A stretch of DNA of 64,000 bases from Venturia oleaginea. Its lineage: Eukaryota > Ascomycota > Dothideomycetes > Venturiales > Venturiaceae. Below the pieces are notes generated by a model. That model was given only the letters and a program-made list of their open reading frames with translations, made no database searches and was not told where the DNA came from. Shown here in pieces: positions 42,914-52,419 of this stretch. Location of the stretch: the NCBI GenBank assembly GCA_013176395.1, contig JABMLP010000004.1, forward strand, positions 558,001-622,000. Reading direction: 5' to 3'. Positions within the stretch are counted from its first letter, which is position 1. Every line of letters starts with the position of its first letter. The position numbers and the translations under genes were made by a program.

Positions 42914-44248
42914 ATGAGAATCACAGCTTTGCTAGCAGTCGCGGCATTGAGGTCAGTACACCATCATTCTATACCACACTAGATTCATTCGACAACAAGA
43001 ACTGACTTCAGATAGCTCATCTGCATTCGCATTGCCAGTCGAGGCTACTGCTGCTGCCCTCACAGCAGCCGACAACACAAGTCACGAGGAACCTCCAGCC
43101 AAACCTCTCAAAGAGCCGAAACCAAATCCAAACCCCGGCCCCGTAAAGCCAAAAGTCTACGACCCACCAAAAAACTACGACCCACCAAAAAACTACGACC
43201 CGCCAAAAGGCACCGGGAAGCCAAAGGGCAACGAGAAGCCAAAGGGCAACGAGAAGCCAAAGGGCAACGAGAAGCCAAAGGGCAACGAGAAGCCAAAGGG
43301 CGAGCCACCAAACGGCACCGAGCCACCAAACGGCTATGACCCAAAAAACTACGACCCGCCAAAAGGCACCGAAAAGCCAAAAGGCCACGACAATGATAAG
43401 GATAAGCCAAAAGGCCACGACAATGATAAGGATAAGCCAAAAGGTTATGATAAGGATAAACCAAAAGGCCACGACAACGATAAGGATAAATCAAAAGACC
43501 ACGACGATGATAAGGACAAATCAAAGGAGAAGTCAAAGGATAAGTCAAAGGATAAGTCAAAGGATAAGTCAAAGGACAAGGAGCAACTCCAGCCGTTTCA
43601 ATTCCCTTCGAGCTGTGATGTTCCATCGAGTTTTGACTGGACCAAGGCTTTCGAGCTGAAGAAAAGCTGCAAGCTTCCTAAGGTATGTATTGCCCTATAT
43701 CTCTGCATGGGTATGGTGAAGATTGACGTTGCCAGGGTTTTGAATTTCCACAGCTCGATTCAAAAGCAAAAGGTATGGATTGGCCGTCTTGCGGACTACC
43801 AAAGGATATAGACTGGACTAAAGGTGTGTCATGTTCTCAAGCTCGACCTACATGACCAGTCACTCATCTACTTCGTTACAGGTGTAACTCTGGTAAAAGA
43901 ATGTGAATTTCCAAAAGGCTTCAAGTTTCCCAAGGCTAAGATTCCCTTGGTATGTTTACATCTCTCTCACTCCCTCCCATATTAGCTTGATGAGAAGTCG
44001 AGACTTATGATGCATAGACTCCCGGCCCCCAACCAATTCCAGGCGGCAACGACCCGGACCCGGCACTAGGAGGAAAGCCGAAGTCGAAGGAAAAGCCAAA
44101 GACAAAGGCGCCTCCAAATCCAGACACAAACACCCCACCTAAGAACAATGGTTACACTGAGACTAATGAAACCAATGTGTACACTGTTGACAATGCCGAG
44201 GACGTTGAAGATCAGACTGAGACTAAGACTGAGACTGAAGTCGTCTAG
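42914..44248 (+). CDS. Secreted Lys/Pro/Asp repeat protein
   Basis: Five exons join in frame: 42914-42951, 43016-43682, 43736-43823, 43882-43949 and 44018-44248 (363 aa). Splicing exons 1-2 gives a signal peptide, M-R-I-T-A-L-L-A-V-A-A-L-S-S-S-A-F-A-L-P. The mature protein opens with tandem repeats: Y-D-P-P-K-N (three), G-N-E-K-P-K (four), H-D-N-D-K-D-K-P-K-G (three to four variants), then S-K-D-K (five). A short Cys-containing region follows (S-S-C-D-V-P, K-S-C-K-L-P-K, P-S-C-G-L-P-K, K-E-C-E-F-P-K), in which a C-x-x-P-K-like motif recurs with D-W-T-K. The tail is Pro/Lys/Thr-rich. The composition suggests an extracellular, possibly wall-associated or matrix protein. I do not recognise a family. 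The repeats make copy-number variation between strains likely. Confidence 0.75.
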
Positions 44249-44803
44249 GCCGGACCTGCGACTTGCACGTGGATTTGTTTGGGGAATGCTGACCAATTGT
44301 ATCTGCTCGCTTCGCTACTTATTTTTGTTGCAGATAGTGTTTTTGAGGTTTGACGAGTTGTATCGTTGAATTTTTCTCCTCGCTGTTTTTTTTTTTTTTG
44401 TCTCGGTGTGTGGAAATCTATCGATGACGTTATAGCTAAACCATCTCCTTTCTTCGGCAGACTACTCTTATTGACTGGATTTCAATTTTCAATACAGACT
44501 TTGAGATATGCTCTATTTCAAGTTTATCTCATTCGGTATCTTAAAATTCTCTACCGAAGTTTCCATGTGAGGTTGTGCGCGAGACCGGGATCAGGCTTGT
44601 GCGGCTGGGTTTCGCATTATAGTATGAGATTTTTCTATTTTCTAAAAATGAAAATAGAGAGTAGCCACCACCCTTGTTTAGCGTATAACTTTTCACGTGC
44701 ACGAAGTCTGCGGTGTACTGTCGTCAACAACAAATCGATGGTACTAACGCCTTTCTAATCTAGTTACAGGAAGTCGATATGCCGAGACACAGAGAGAGAA
44801 AGT
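44249..44803. other. 3' spacer up to retrotransposon target
   Basis: Contains a T13 run at about 44387-44399 and no supported gene. Confidence 0.45.
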
Positions 44804-44808
44804 GGAGC
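44804..44808 (+). repeat. 5' target-site duplication of Gypsy element
   Basis: GGAGC, repeated at 50950-50954. Confidence 0.88.
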
Positions 44809-45119
44809 TGTTAAGGGATGGAATCCTTCTCTCTAGCTTATCCATGACTGGATTTCCAATTGTTCTCTTGTTATTCTGCAAGCTGTCATGTTCTATTTTG
44901 CAAGCTGTCATGTTCTATTTCGCAAGCTGCCATGTTCTATTTCGCAAGCTGTCACATTTCCATTTAAAGATACTTTCTAGAAGGATCTATTGTAAGAGGA
45001 GGATTATTTATACGAGCTATCCTTCCTGTATTTACACTTTCTTCTCTGTACTTAGATACTTTGAAATACAAGCAGTCTTCTCTCACTTGCGAAACACCTT
45101 TGAGGGTTGAACTCTTACA
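44809..45119 (+). repeat. 5' LTR
   Basis: Begins TGTTAAGGGATGG and ends CTCTTACA. U3 has four near-identical 21-bp tandem units (GCAAGCTGTCATGTTCTATTT). A TATTTATA box lies at 45005-45012, and the predicted R start, GTACTTAGATA, at 45048. Confidence 0.95.
45005..45012 (+). promoter_or_regulatory. LTR TATA box
   Basis: TATTTATA lies about 36 bp upstream of the predicted transcript start at 45048, within usual fungal spacing. The same box is present in the 3' LTR. Confidence 0.55.
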
Positions 45120-45120
45120 T

Positions 45121-45131
45121 TATCTAAGTAC
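45121..45131 (+). other. Candidate self-priming primer-binding site
   Basis: TATCTAAGTAC starts two nucleotides after the LTR end (45119) and is the exact reverse complement of GTACTTAGATA at 45048-45058 in the LTR. Tf1 of fission yeast primes reverse transcription with the first 11 nt of its own mRNA paired to a PBS in this position. No tRNA 3' end was recognised here. Inference from position and complementarity only. Confidence 0.7.
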
Positions 45132-45177
45132 CTCAATCTTACAAAGGAAGAAAGGCTCACAGAGAGCAAGCTCCAAA

Positions 45178-45497
45178 AAGGAATTTCAAGAAGAGGACAC
45201 TTGTCCTAATCCAAGAAGCGAGGGCCAACCTCAAGGGCCAAACAGAAAGGAATTTCAAGAAGAGGACACTTGTCCTAACTCAAGAAGCAAGGGCCAACCT
45301 CAAAGGCCAACTTCAAGGGCCAACCTCAAGGGCCAAACAAAAAGGGAATTCAAGAGAATTCAAGCTGAGATTTTCTAGAAGGTGCTAGAATCTCCAAGAA
45401 GCAAGGGCCAACCGAAAGGGCCAATCCAAAAAGGGAATTCAAGAGAATTCAAACTGAGATTTTCTAGAACGTGCTAGAATCTCCAAGAAGCAAGGGC
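45178..45497 (+). repeat. Direct repeats in retrotransposon leader
   Basis: Two families of direct repeats lie between the PBS and gag. One is a unit of about 67 bp starting AAGGAATTTCAAGAAGAGGA (about 45178-45312, two copies). The other is a unit of about 70 bp starting GGGAATTCAAGAGAATTCAA (about 45343-45410 and 45432-45497). Confidence 0.85.
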
Positions 45498-45782
45498 AGG
45501 TCATCCTAAGACAGCGTAGTCTTAGGAGTTGAAGCTGTAATAAGCTGAGGAAAGAAAGAGCTAGGAAGAGAGATTTAATACACTTGGCCTTCACAGTCCC
45601 TGGGAGCTCTGTCCTTAGTAATAAGGATTGCAGAGCGGACTATAGTGTAAAAATCCTTCTGGGATTCTATAGTCACCTTCCTATACTAATAGGCATTGAC
45701 TCTATACTGCCTAGCAAATCTCTAGAGTAGAGCCTAGGAGTGTGTATAGTAGTGCTCTCTATTATCTCTCATAGGTGAAAAT

Positions 45783-46805
45783 ATGGAAGGAGAAGATCAG
45801 GAACAAAGAGTTCCTCAAGAACCCCAAGCCCTACAAGAAGCTATGGCAGCATTACAACATCAACTAGCCATTCAGAACGATGCTATTACGCGTATTCTTA
45901 CAATCTTACCTAACACTACTCGCTCTGAGAACGTAGTAGAAGGACAAGAGACTAAGAATTCACAAAAAGACAGAATACATAGGAAGAAAGCTGTACTTCC
46001 TAAGCTCCAAGAATTTGATGGCAAGCGTTCTGAATGGGCTCAGTGGTTTCAACAGGCAAGGATGAAGTTGGAGATAGACGCAGAGTCTATAGGGGATAGT
46101 AGGAACCAATTTGCCTACATCTTCTCCTCTCTACGAGGCTCCGCAGCTCAGGCTACTCTGGCCTACGTAAAGACAGCTCCAGAGGAAGATAAAACGGGAC
46201 AGAAATTGTTACAGTATATGGACAACTTCTATGGCGATCCAGTACAACAACAAAGAGCTACTGTAAGCCTGTCCACAATCAAACAAAAAGAGAAAGAACC
46301 CTTCTTCTCTTTTCTTCCCCGTTTTGAAACCACTCTTGCTAATGCTGGAGGAATGACTTGGCCTGACGCTGTTAAAATTGCATTTCTACACAAAGCAATA
46401 AATCAAGAGCTGCGAAACCAGAGAATAGGCCAATCTCAGAGTACCTCCTACCAGCAGTTTGTGTCCGATCTTTTGAATACAAGTATGCAAATCACTACAG
46501 CAAAGATGCTCTCTTCCTCAGAAGATAAGTTACGATTCAGAGATAAAGAGAAGTCTTTTAAAGATCTGAACGCTATGGACTGGGAGCCTACACGCGTAAA
46601 CAAGTTAAAAATTTCGTCTAAAGCCTATGAATATAGGAAGGCAAATAACCTCTGCTTACGCTGTGGGAAGGCCGGCCATAGAATGAAAGACTGCTGGTTG
46701 GATACAGAGGTAGAAAGAGTCACGCAACTTGGTTCAAAAAGGGCCAAAGGAACCACTGAGGAGAATGAAGAAGTTGAAGAAGAGGACTACTCGGAAAAAG
46801 AGTAG
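45783..46805 (+). CDS. Gypsy Gag polyprotein
   Basis: 340 aa. A retrotransposon-gag capsid-like domain occupies residues about 75-235 (F-D-G-K-R-S-E-W-A-Q-W-F-Q-Q-A-R ... F-F-S-F-L-P-R-F-E-T-T-L), with a CCHC nucleocapsid knuckle C-L-R-C-G-K-A-G-H-R-M-K-D-C at about 291-304. An acidic tail ends just before the frame junction. Start at ATG 45783, after a leader of about 660 bp. Pol lies in the -1 frame with a 28-nt overlap (46778-46805) containing GGAAAAAG, so Pol may be made by -1 frameshifting. No perfect canonical slippery heptamer was seen. Confidence 0.93.
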   Translation: MEGEDQEQRVPQEPQALQEAMAALQHQLAIQNDAITRILTILPNTTRSENVVEGQETKNSQKDRIHRKKAVLPKLQEFDGKRSEWAQWFQQARMKLEIDAESIGDSRNQFAYIFSSLRGSAAQATLAYVKTAPEEDKTGQKLLQYMDNFYGDPVQQQRATVSLSTIKQKEKEPFFSFLPRFETTLANAGGMTWPDAVKIAFLHKAINQELRNQRIGQSQSTSYQQFVSDLLNTSMQITTAKMLSSSEDKLRFRDKEKSFKDLNAMDWEPTRVNKLKISSKAYEYRKANNLCLRCGKAGHRMKDCWLDTEVERVTQLGSKRAKGTTEENEEVEEEDYSEKE

Positions 46806-49800
46806 CCTCTATCCAAAGTCGTGGATGGAGGCGTAGAGTAGATAGAGCAAAATTGTCAAAGGAGTCAATTGAGAGAGTAAATAGTATTTTGAATTCGAAC
46901 AAAGACACTGATTCACACCGTTCTCGGATAGAAAAAGAATGGGAGCAGTTCAGACCCAAGATGCTCTCCCGCCTTTTCTACACAAATACTATAGTGAACG
47001 ATATATACTCTCTTAAAATTCTCCTTGATAATGGATCTAGCTGCTACGCATCAATAAACGAGGAGAAAGCTTCGCAGATGGACCTTGAAGTACTCCCTAT
47101 TAGTCCGCGTACTATAGGTGGAGTTCTTAAGGAAGAAGGACAGACCCAAGTGACAAAAATTGCGAAGTTGAACCTAGATTTAGGGGGACTTATATGCAAC
47201 GCTTTTGCTTATATAGTCCCGGGACAATTTGAGGATCTTCTACTAGGCAGGCCTTTTCTCAAGGACACCAAAGCCGTTATCAATGAATCTAAAGGTACTC
47301 TTACCTTTGCAAACGGGATTAGCATTCGCGATGCTAAATTTGAAGACAAACTTGATATACAACAAGTAGCGCCCGTAAGATTCCACCGCCTTGTCACTTC
47401 TACACTTGAGAAAATCAAAGACGCGTCTAGAGTATTTGCTGTTACTCTTCGAGATATTGATATTGCCTTGAAGCCGAAAGTCCCTTTGACAACAGAGCAA
47501 ATACTGGAATTGCTACCTAAGAGGTTTCATAAGTACGCTGCTGTCTTTGATCCTAAAAGGGCCGAGAGACTACCACCGCATCGCCCTGGGATTGATCACG
47601 AAATACCTATAGAAGAAGGAAAACCACTTCCTTGGGGACCTCTATATGGTATGGGTCGAGAACAACTCCTTGTTTTGCGAAGGACTCTTACAGAGCTACT
47701 AGATAAAGGCTTTATCCGAGAGAGTAAATCAGTTGCTGCGTCTCCAGTTCTCTTTGTGAAGAAACCAGGAGGGGGCTTACGCTTTTGCGTAGACTACCGA
47801 GCCTTAAACGCAATTACTCGAAAGGATAGGTACCCGCTACCGTTAGTAAAAGAGACTTTACTAACCTTAGCTCGTGCTAAGTATCTTAGTAAGCTTGATG
47901 TAAATGCTGCCTTCCACAAGATTCGAATCGCAACGGGAGATGAGTTCAAAACTGCCTTTCGAACTAGATATGGTCTATTTGAATGGCTAGTTACTCCCTT
48001 TGGCTTAACCGGTGCACCTGCGTCTTTTCAACGGTATATAAACTATATCCTTCGACGATACCTAGACGAGTTCTGCTCAGCTTATCTAGACGATATAGTA
48101 ATATACTCTTCAAAGAACCTTAAAGACCATGAAGAAAAGACTGAAAAGATACTTCAAAGCTGCCTTAACGCTGGGTTATACCTTGATATTCGGAAGTGCG
48201 AGTTTAATACCAAACGAGTCAAGTATCTAGGCTTCGTTATAGATACTGAAACGGGCCTACACATGGATCCGGAGAAGATCAAAGCAATTAAAGAATGGGA
48301 ACGTCCTACTACTCTACGAGGAGTACGTGGCTTCCTAGGCTTTACAAACTTCTACCGTGACTTTGTAAAAGATAACTCAACAATAAGGGAGCCTCTGGTT
48401 CGCCTTACAAAGAAGAATACTCCATTTTTATGGGGAAAGGAGCAAGAAGAATCTTTTCAAAAACTTAAGGCAGAGTTTTGCAAAGAACCTGTCCTGTCTG
48501 CACTTGATGAAGATAAGCCTACGCGAGTAGAACCTGATGCTTCAGGCTGGGCTTCCGGAGCAGTACTTAGTCAAAAAGATGAGCTAGGTAACTGGAAACC
48601 ATGTGCTTTCTTCTCTACTAAGCACTTGCCAGCCGAATGCAATTATGATATCCACGACAAAGAACTTATGGCTATAGTCAAAGCTCTAGTCCATTGGACT
48701 AGCGAGCTACTAAGCCTAAGTAAGCCATTCATTATCCTCACAGATCACAAGAACCTTGAGAAGTTTATGGTAAAAAGGGAACTAAATGAAAGGCAAATGA
48801 GATGGGCGCAGATACTAGCTAAGTTTAACTTCAAACTAGGCTATCGCCCAGGCTCTGAATCTGTAGTTCCAGACGCCTTAACTCGAAGGGATCAAGATCT
48901 CCCAAAGGATATTCAAGACCCAAGAATCGTTGAAAGAACTAGAACGTTATTACCTCCAAAGCTTTGGATTAACGTTCTAGAGGATAAGACTCCTGCAAGA
49001 GAAGAAGCTGCCCAAGAAAATGCTCAAGAAGTAGACAAAGAACCTATCCCCTTTATACAAAATCCCTTTCTCTCAGGTGATCTAAGGGATAGATGGGAAA
49101 CTGCACTCGAAGGAGATCTAGACTACAGACGTATTTTCCAAAGCGTTCTAAAGCAAGATAGGCAGTTCCCATCTAAGCTAAAGGTTCCTACTTCTATAGG
49201 AGATTGTAAAGTCGAAAACAACCAGCTCTACTATAGAGACCGAATCTGGTTGCCCTCCTACGAGCCTCTCTTAACAGGAGTAATTCAAGAAATACACGAT
49301 TCAGTCCTATCAGGGCATCCTGGACGAGAAGCTACTATTGCTATTCTCTCCAGACAGTTCTACTGGCCGGGATTTGCTCAAGATATACGTCAGTTTATAC
49401 GCAATTGTGACGTCTGCGGAAGAACTTCAGTCTGGCGAGACAAAAAGAAAGGTTTACTTAAACCTCTTCCTGTCCCTAGCCGTATCTGGCAAGATATTTC
49501 AGTAGACTTCATAGTCGAATTACCAGAGAGCCAAAGATGCACAAGACTCTGCGTTATTACTGACCGCTTGGGTAAAGGAACTATCCTGTTCCCAGTGCCT
49601 AAAGAACAGTTTGGAGCTGAAGGATTTGCAAAACTATTTATGCAGAACTACGTAAGATTACACTGGCTTCCTAGATCTCTAGTCTCAGATAGGGACACGC
49701 AATTTGTTAATGCTTTCTGGAAAGAAGTTTGTCACCTTCTTAAGATAGAGAGAAGACTCTCTACAGCGTATCACCCTGAGACTGATGGATCTACGGAAAG

Positions 49801-50638
49801 AAGAAATCAAGAAGTTGAAGCCTATCTACGTAAGTTCTGTACATTTAGTCAGGACGACTGGGTTGAGCTCCTGCCTATTGCTCAAATATGCCTCGATAAT
49901 AGACCAAACCAAGCTACGGGCCTATCGCCTTTCTTCTTAACCCACGGTTATAACATTGAGCATATAGGAACTGTTGAAGCTCCCCAGAAAACCCCTGAGA
50001 ATCCAAAAGAAAAAGCACAAGATCTTGTAGCAAAATTGAAGGACGCACAAGAATGGGCAGAAACGTCAATGGTATCAGCTCAGCAACAGCAAGAATACTA
50101 CTCTAATAGAGATCGTGCTCCGGCTGACTCTTTTAAAGTGGGAGACAAAGTCTGGCTCAACCTAAAGAACGTAAAAACCCTACGTCCTTGTAAGAAACTA
50201 GACTGGATTCATGGGAAGTATACAGTTACACGAGTTATCAACTCAATGTCTTACGAGCTTGATACACCCAGAGGAATCCACAACCGATTTCATACGTCTT
50301 TACTTAGGAGAGCTGGCACAGATCCCCTACCTTCACAAATACAAGATAATACACAGCCGCCTCCTATAGTAACTGAACAAGGAGACGAGGAATACGGTAT
50401 CGAGGCTATTCTAGCCGCAAGATGGCGCCGGCGAGGTCGACAACAAACACGAGAAGTCTTAGTTAAGTGGGTAGGCTACGTTGATCCTACGTGGGAACCC
50501 CTTAGCGAACTCCAACAAACTACAGCTCTGGACGCTTTTGAAAGTGCCTACGGCAACGTTCTTGAAAACGACGGACCTATACTACGCCCTCAGAGACTAC
50601 GCTCACATCGATCTACAAGAGAGGGGGGGAGGGGATAA
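46778..50638 (+). CDS. Gypsy Pol polyprotein with chromodomain
   Basis: The frame is open from 46778 and no ATG is needed if it is made by frameshift. Residue numbers count from 46853. Aspartic protease at about 55-65 reads L-L-D-N-G-S-S (the usual D-T/S-G is DNG). RT: F-C-V-D-Y-R-A-L-N (about 311) and Y-L-D-D-I-V-I-Y-S (about 409). RNase H: E-P-D-A-S-G-W-A-S-G-A-V-L (about 559). Integrase: an H-x-x-x-x-x-x-H-P-G-R ... C-x-x-C zinc motif (about 815-860), catalytic D (D-F-I-V-E-L, 885), D (S-D-R-D-T-Q-F, 945) and E (S-T-E-R-R-N-Q-E, about 982). Chromodomain at about 1180-1230, W-V-G-Y-V-D-P-T-W-E-P. The chromodomain would steer integration to modified chromatin. No disabling mutation seen. Confidence 0.95.
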   Translation, partial: RRGLLGKRVASIQSRGWRRRVDRAKLSKESIERVNSILNSNKDTDSHRSRIEKEWEQFRPKMLSRLFYTNTIVNDIYSLKILLDNGSSCYASINEEKASQMDLEVLPISPRTIGGVLKEEGQTQVTKIAKLNLDLGGLICNAFAYIVPGQFEDLLLGRPFLKDTKAVINESKGTLTFANGISIRDAKFEDKLDIQQVAPVRFHRLVTSTLEKIKDASRVFAVTLRDIDIALKPKVPLTTEQILELLPKRFHKYAAVFDPKRAERLPPHRPGIDHEIPIEEGKPLPWGPLYGMGREQLLVLRRTLTELLDKGFIRESKSVAASPVLFVKKPGGGLRFCVDYRALNAITRKDRYPLPLVKETLLTLARAKYLSKLDVNAAFHKIRIATGDEFKTAFRTRYGLFEWLVTPFGLTGAPASFQRYINYILRRYLDEFCSAYLDDIVIYSSKNLKDHEEKTEKILQSCLNAGLYLDIRKCEFNTKRVKYLGFVIDTETGLHMDPEKIKAIKEWERPTTLRGVRGFLGFTNFYRDFVKDNSTIREPLVRLTKKNTPFLWGKEQEESFQKLKAEFCKEPVLSALDEDKPTRVEPDASGWASGAVLSQKDELGNWKPCAFFSTKHLPAECNYDIHDKELMAIVKALVHWTSELLSLSKPFIILTDHKNLEKFMVKRELNERQMRWAQILAKFNFKLGYRPGSESVVPDALTRRDQDLPKDIQDPRIVERTRTLLPPKLWINVLEDKTPAREEAAQENAQEVDKEPIPFIQNPFLSGDLRDRWETALEGDLDYRRIFQSVLKQDRQFPSKLKVPTSIGDCKVENNQLYYRDRIWLPSYEPLLTGVIQEIHDSVLSGHPGREATIAILSRQFYWPGFAQDIRQFIRNCDVCGRTSVWRDKKKGLLKPLPVPSRIWQDISVDFIVELPESQRCTRLCVITDRLGKGTILFPVPKEQFGAEGFAKLFMQNYVRLHWLPRSLVSDRDTQFVNAFWKEVCHLLKIERRLSTAYHPETDGSTERRNQEVEAYLRKFCTFSQDDWVELLPIAQICLDNRPNQATGLSPFFLTHGYNIEHIGTVEAPQKTPENPKEKAQDLVAKLKDAQEWAETSMVSAQQQQEYYSNRDRAPADSFKVGDKVWLNLKNVKTLRPCKKLDWIHGKYTVTRVINSMSYELDTPRGIHNRFHTSLLRRAGTDPLPSQIQDNTQPPPIVTEQGDEEYGIEAILAARWRRRGRQQTREVLVKWVGYVDPTWEPLSELQQTTALDAFESAYGNVLENDGPILRPQRLRSHRSTREGGRG
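50618..50636 (+). other. Polypurine tract
   Basis: A purine-only run (AGAGAGGGGGGAGGGG-like) ends three bases before the 3' LTR, the usual plus-strand primer site. It overlaps the pol C-terminal codons. Confidence 0.85.
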
Positions 50639-50949
50639 TGTTAAGGGATGGAATCCTTCTCTCTAGCTTATCCATGACTGGATTTCCAATTGTTCTCTTG
50701 TTATTCTGCAAGCTGTCATGTTCTATTTTGCAAGCTGTCATGTTCTATTTCGCAAGCTGCCATGTTCTATTTCGCAAGTTGTCACGTTTCCATTTAAAGA
50801 TACTTTCTAGAAGGATCTATTGTAAGAGGAGGATTATTTATACGAGCTATCCTTCCTGTATTTACACTTTCTTCTCTGTACTTAGATACTTTGAAATACA
50901 AGCAGTCTTCTCTCACTTGCGAAACACCTTTGAGGGTTGAACTCTTACA
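50639..50949 (+). repeat. 3' LTR
   Basis: Identical to the 5' LTR except for two transitions in U3 (CAAGTTGTCACG here against CAAGCTGTCACA). Confidence 0.95.
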
Positions 50950-50954
50950 GGAGC
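50950..50954 (+). repeat. 3' target-site duplication of Gypsy element
   Basis: GGAGC matches 44804-44808. Confidence 0.88.
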
Positions 50955-52419
50955 CGTATAAAAATAGTACGGTATATATAGTAAGCTAAGAGCGACCAAA
51001 AGAAAGTACCAAGATTCCAAGATGAAATAGAAAAGCCCCAAAATATTGTATTTTCAAGGTTAACGAGAGGACACTTCAACCTACGATCTCGTACTTCCCT
51101 GACAGCCAAGACAGCCGAACCATAAAAATCCAAGCCGATCAAAAACGTTATCGGTCGATTACACCCCCATAACCTTCCCGTTAAGCGATATAATGTGAAA
51201 AATTCTCCGGATGTAAAGTATCTCATAAAATTCCAGTAGGAAATAAATCTTGTGTGGTCTCATCTATGGCTCTTCTTGGCTCTTTGAAAGAAAAAACAAA
51301 AAGCCAAGTCGGCTTTTGTAGTTTTGTGAGTCCTCGTTGAACTTTGGAAAGTGGTATGGCTGGTAAACCCGGACGTCGCCTGCATTCTTAACCGACTGGA
51401 ATCTGGAAATTCTGGGAGCTTTGAGGTAGCCCGCCATTTCCTAATCCTCGTCCTACTATACCCGGTTTCTGTTTGTTTAGAAGATATCCCTGGGTGGCTT
51501 GGTAGGTCCCAGTAGCACCCTCTGGTCCGTAGCAGTCAATATATTGTCTTGGCTCTCTGTCAGAAGGTTTTTTTTTCTTTTCTTTTCTTTTCTTCTTTTT
51601 ACAAAAAAGGGTTAACTTAAAAAATGACCCGTGAAATTTCCGCGTCTATGCACAGACGACAGTAGATAGAACGAATACGGAAGTAGCATGGGTTGGCTCG
51701 CTAACAGTAATTCCCCAAGACTTGATTGATTGATTGATTGATAGGTGGGGGTGGGGGTAATCTAAAAAAGGTCATAGACGACAAAAGTGGGCGGGGGCGG
51801 GGTACCACGGACACGGATCAAGAAACCAGTAAAAGGCACCTCTTGGTACTATTTCTCCTCCGATAAAAACTAAACAGTTATATCCATGTCTCCTCCACCC
51901 ATCCATCCAAAATAACCATACATATGCATGACAAGCTCGCCGTCTGCAGCCGTCATCTTCCCAACTCTTAGTAGCGCAATACCCTTCGCTTTTTTCTCTA
52001 TCCCAAGAACCATGCAAAAGTCCATCCAAAACTCTTCTAGCCTACGAAGTCCGGAAAAGGAGATCCTGAAGAAGGTCGAGCGAGAGTGACAAGTCTATCG
52101 AGCCAAGGCCCCGTGAGAGTGTTGCAACAAGGGGGATATCCAAAAGCATAATAACAACAACAAGAACAAAAGAAGAAGCGACAGAAAATAGCGAAGACCA
52201 GTATACATGCATCTCGTAAGAACCCCGCTTATACCCAAAACAAAATGAACTCCCAAAAGACCATCCGGTCATGTGTCCCGTACCCATAGAGGGGGTATAC
52301 CCAAGAAACCAAAGTCCAGATCGCAAACACCAAAGCATCACCCAAAAGCGAGGAAAAGAAAACACCAGCAGGCATTAAACAAAAAGACATTACTGAACCA
52401 GCAGCCAGCAAAACAATCA
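50955..52419. other. 1.5-kb spacer downstream of retrotransposon
   Basis: No gene is supported. TTTTC-type pyrimidine runs lie at about 51567-51600 and an (ATTG)n tract at 51722-51742. The right end is the CDC25-like 3' UTR. Confidence 0.5.

Larger units (their letters stand above)
44809..50949 (+). mobile_element. Ty3/Gypsy chromovirus LTR retrotransposon
   Basis: 6,141 bp with two 311-bp LTRs (TG...CA) differing at two sites (about 99.4% identical), a 5-bp target duplication, gag (45783-46805), pol (46778/46853-50638) with a C-terminal chromodomain, a polypurine tract beside the 3' LTR and a candidate self-primer binding site beside the 5' LTR. Domain order PR-RT-RNase H-IN-chromodomain places it among fungal chromoviruses (Tf1/sushi/MAGGY-like). 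No stop or frameshift was seen within gag or pol other than the programmed-looking junction, so it is a young, possibly active copy. Confidence 0.95.

Noticed and set aside
43017..43626. Long minus-strand frames opposite the Lys/Pro repeat gene
   Set aside because: Low-complexity translations of the repeat DNA on the wrong strand, while the plus strand has splice-joined exons and a leader.
51722..51742. (ATTG)n tract as a tail of a second, minus-strand LINE
   Set aside because: The flanking sequence does not match the 3' UTR of the LINE at 26322-32245 and there is no adjacent ORF2 remnant. It is treated as simple sequence.
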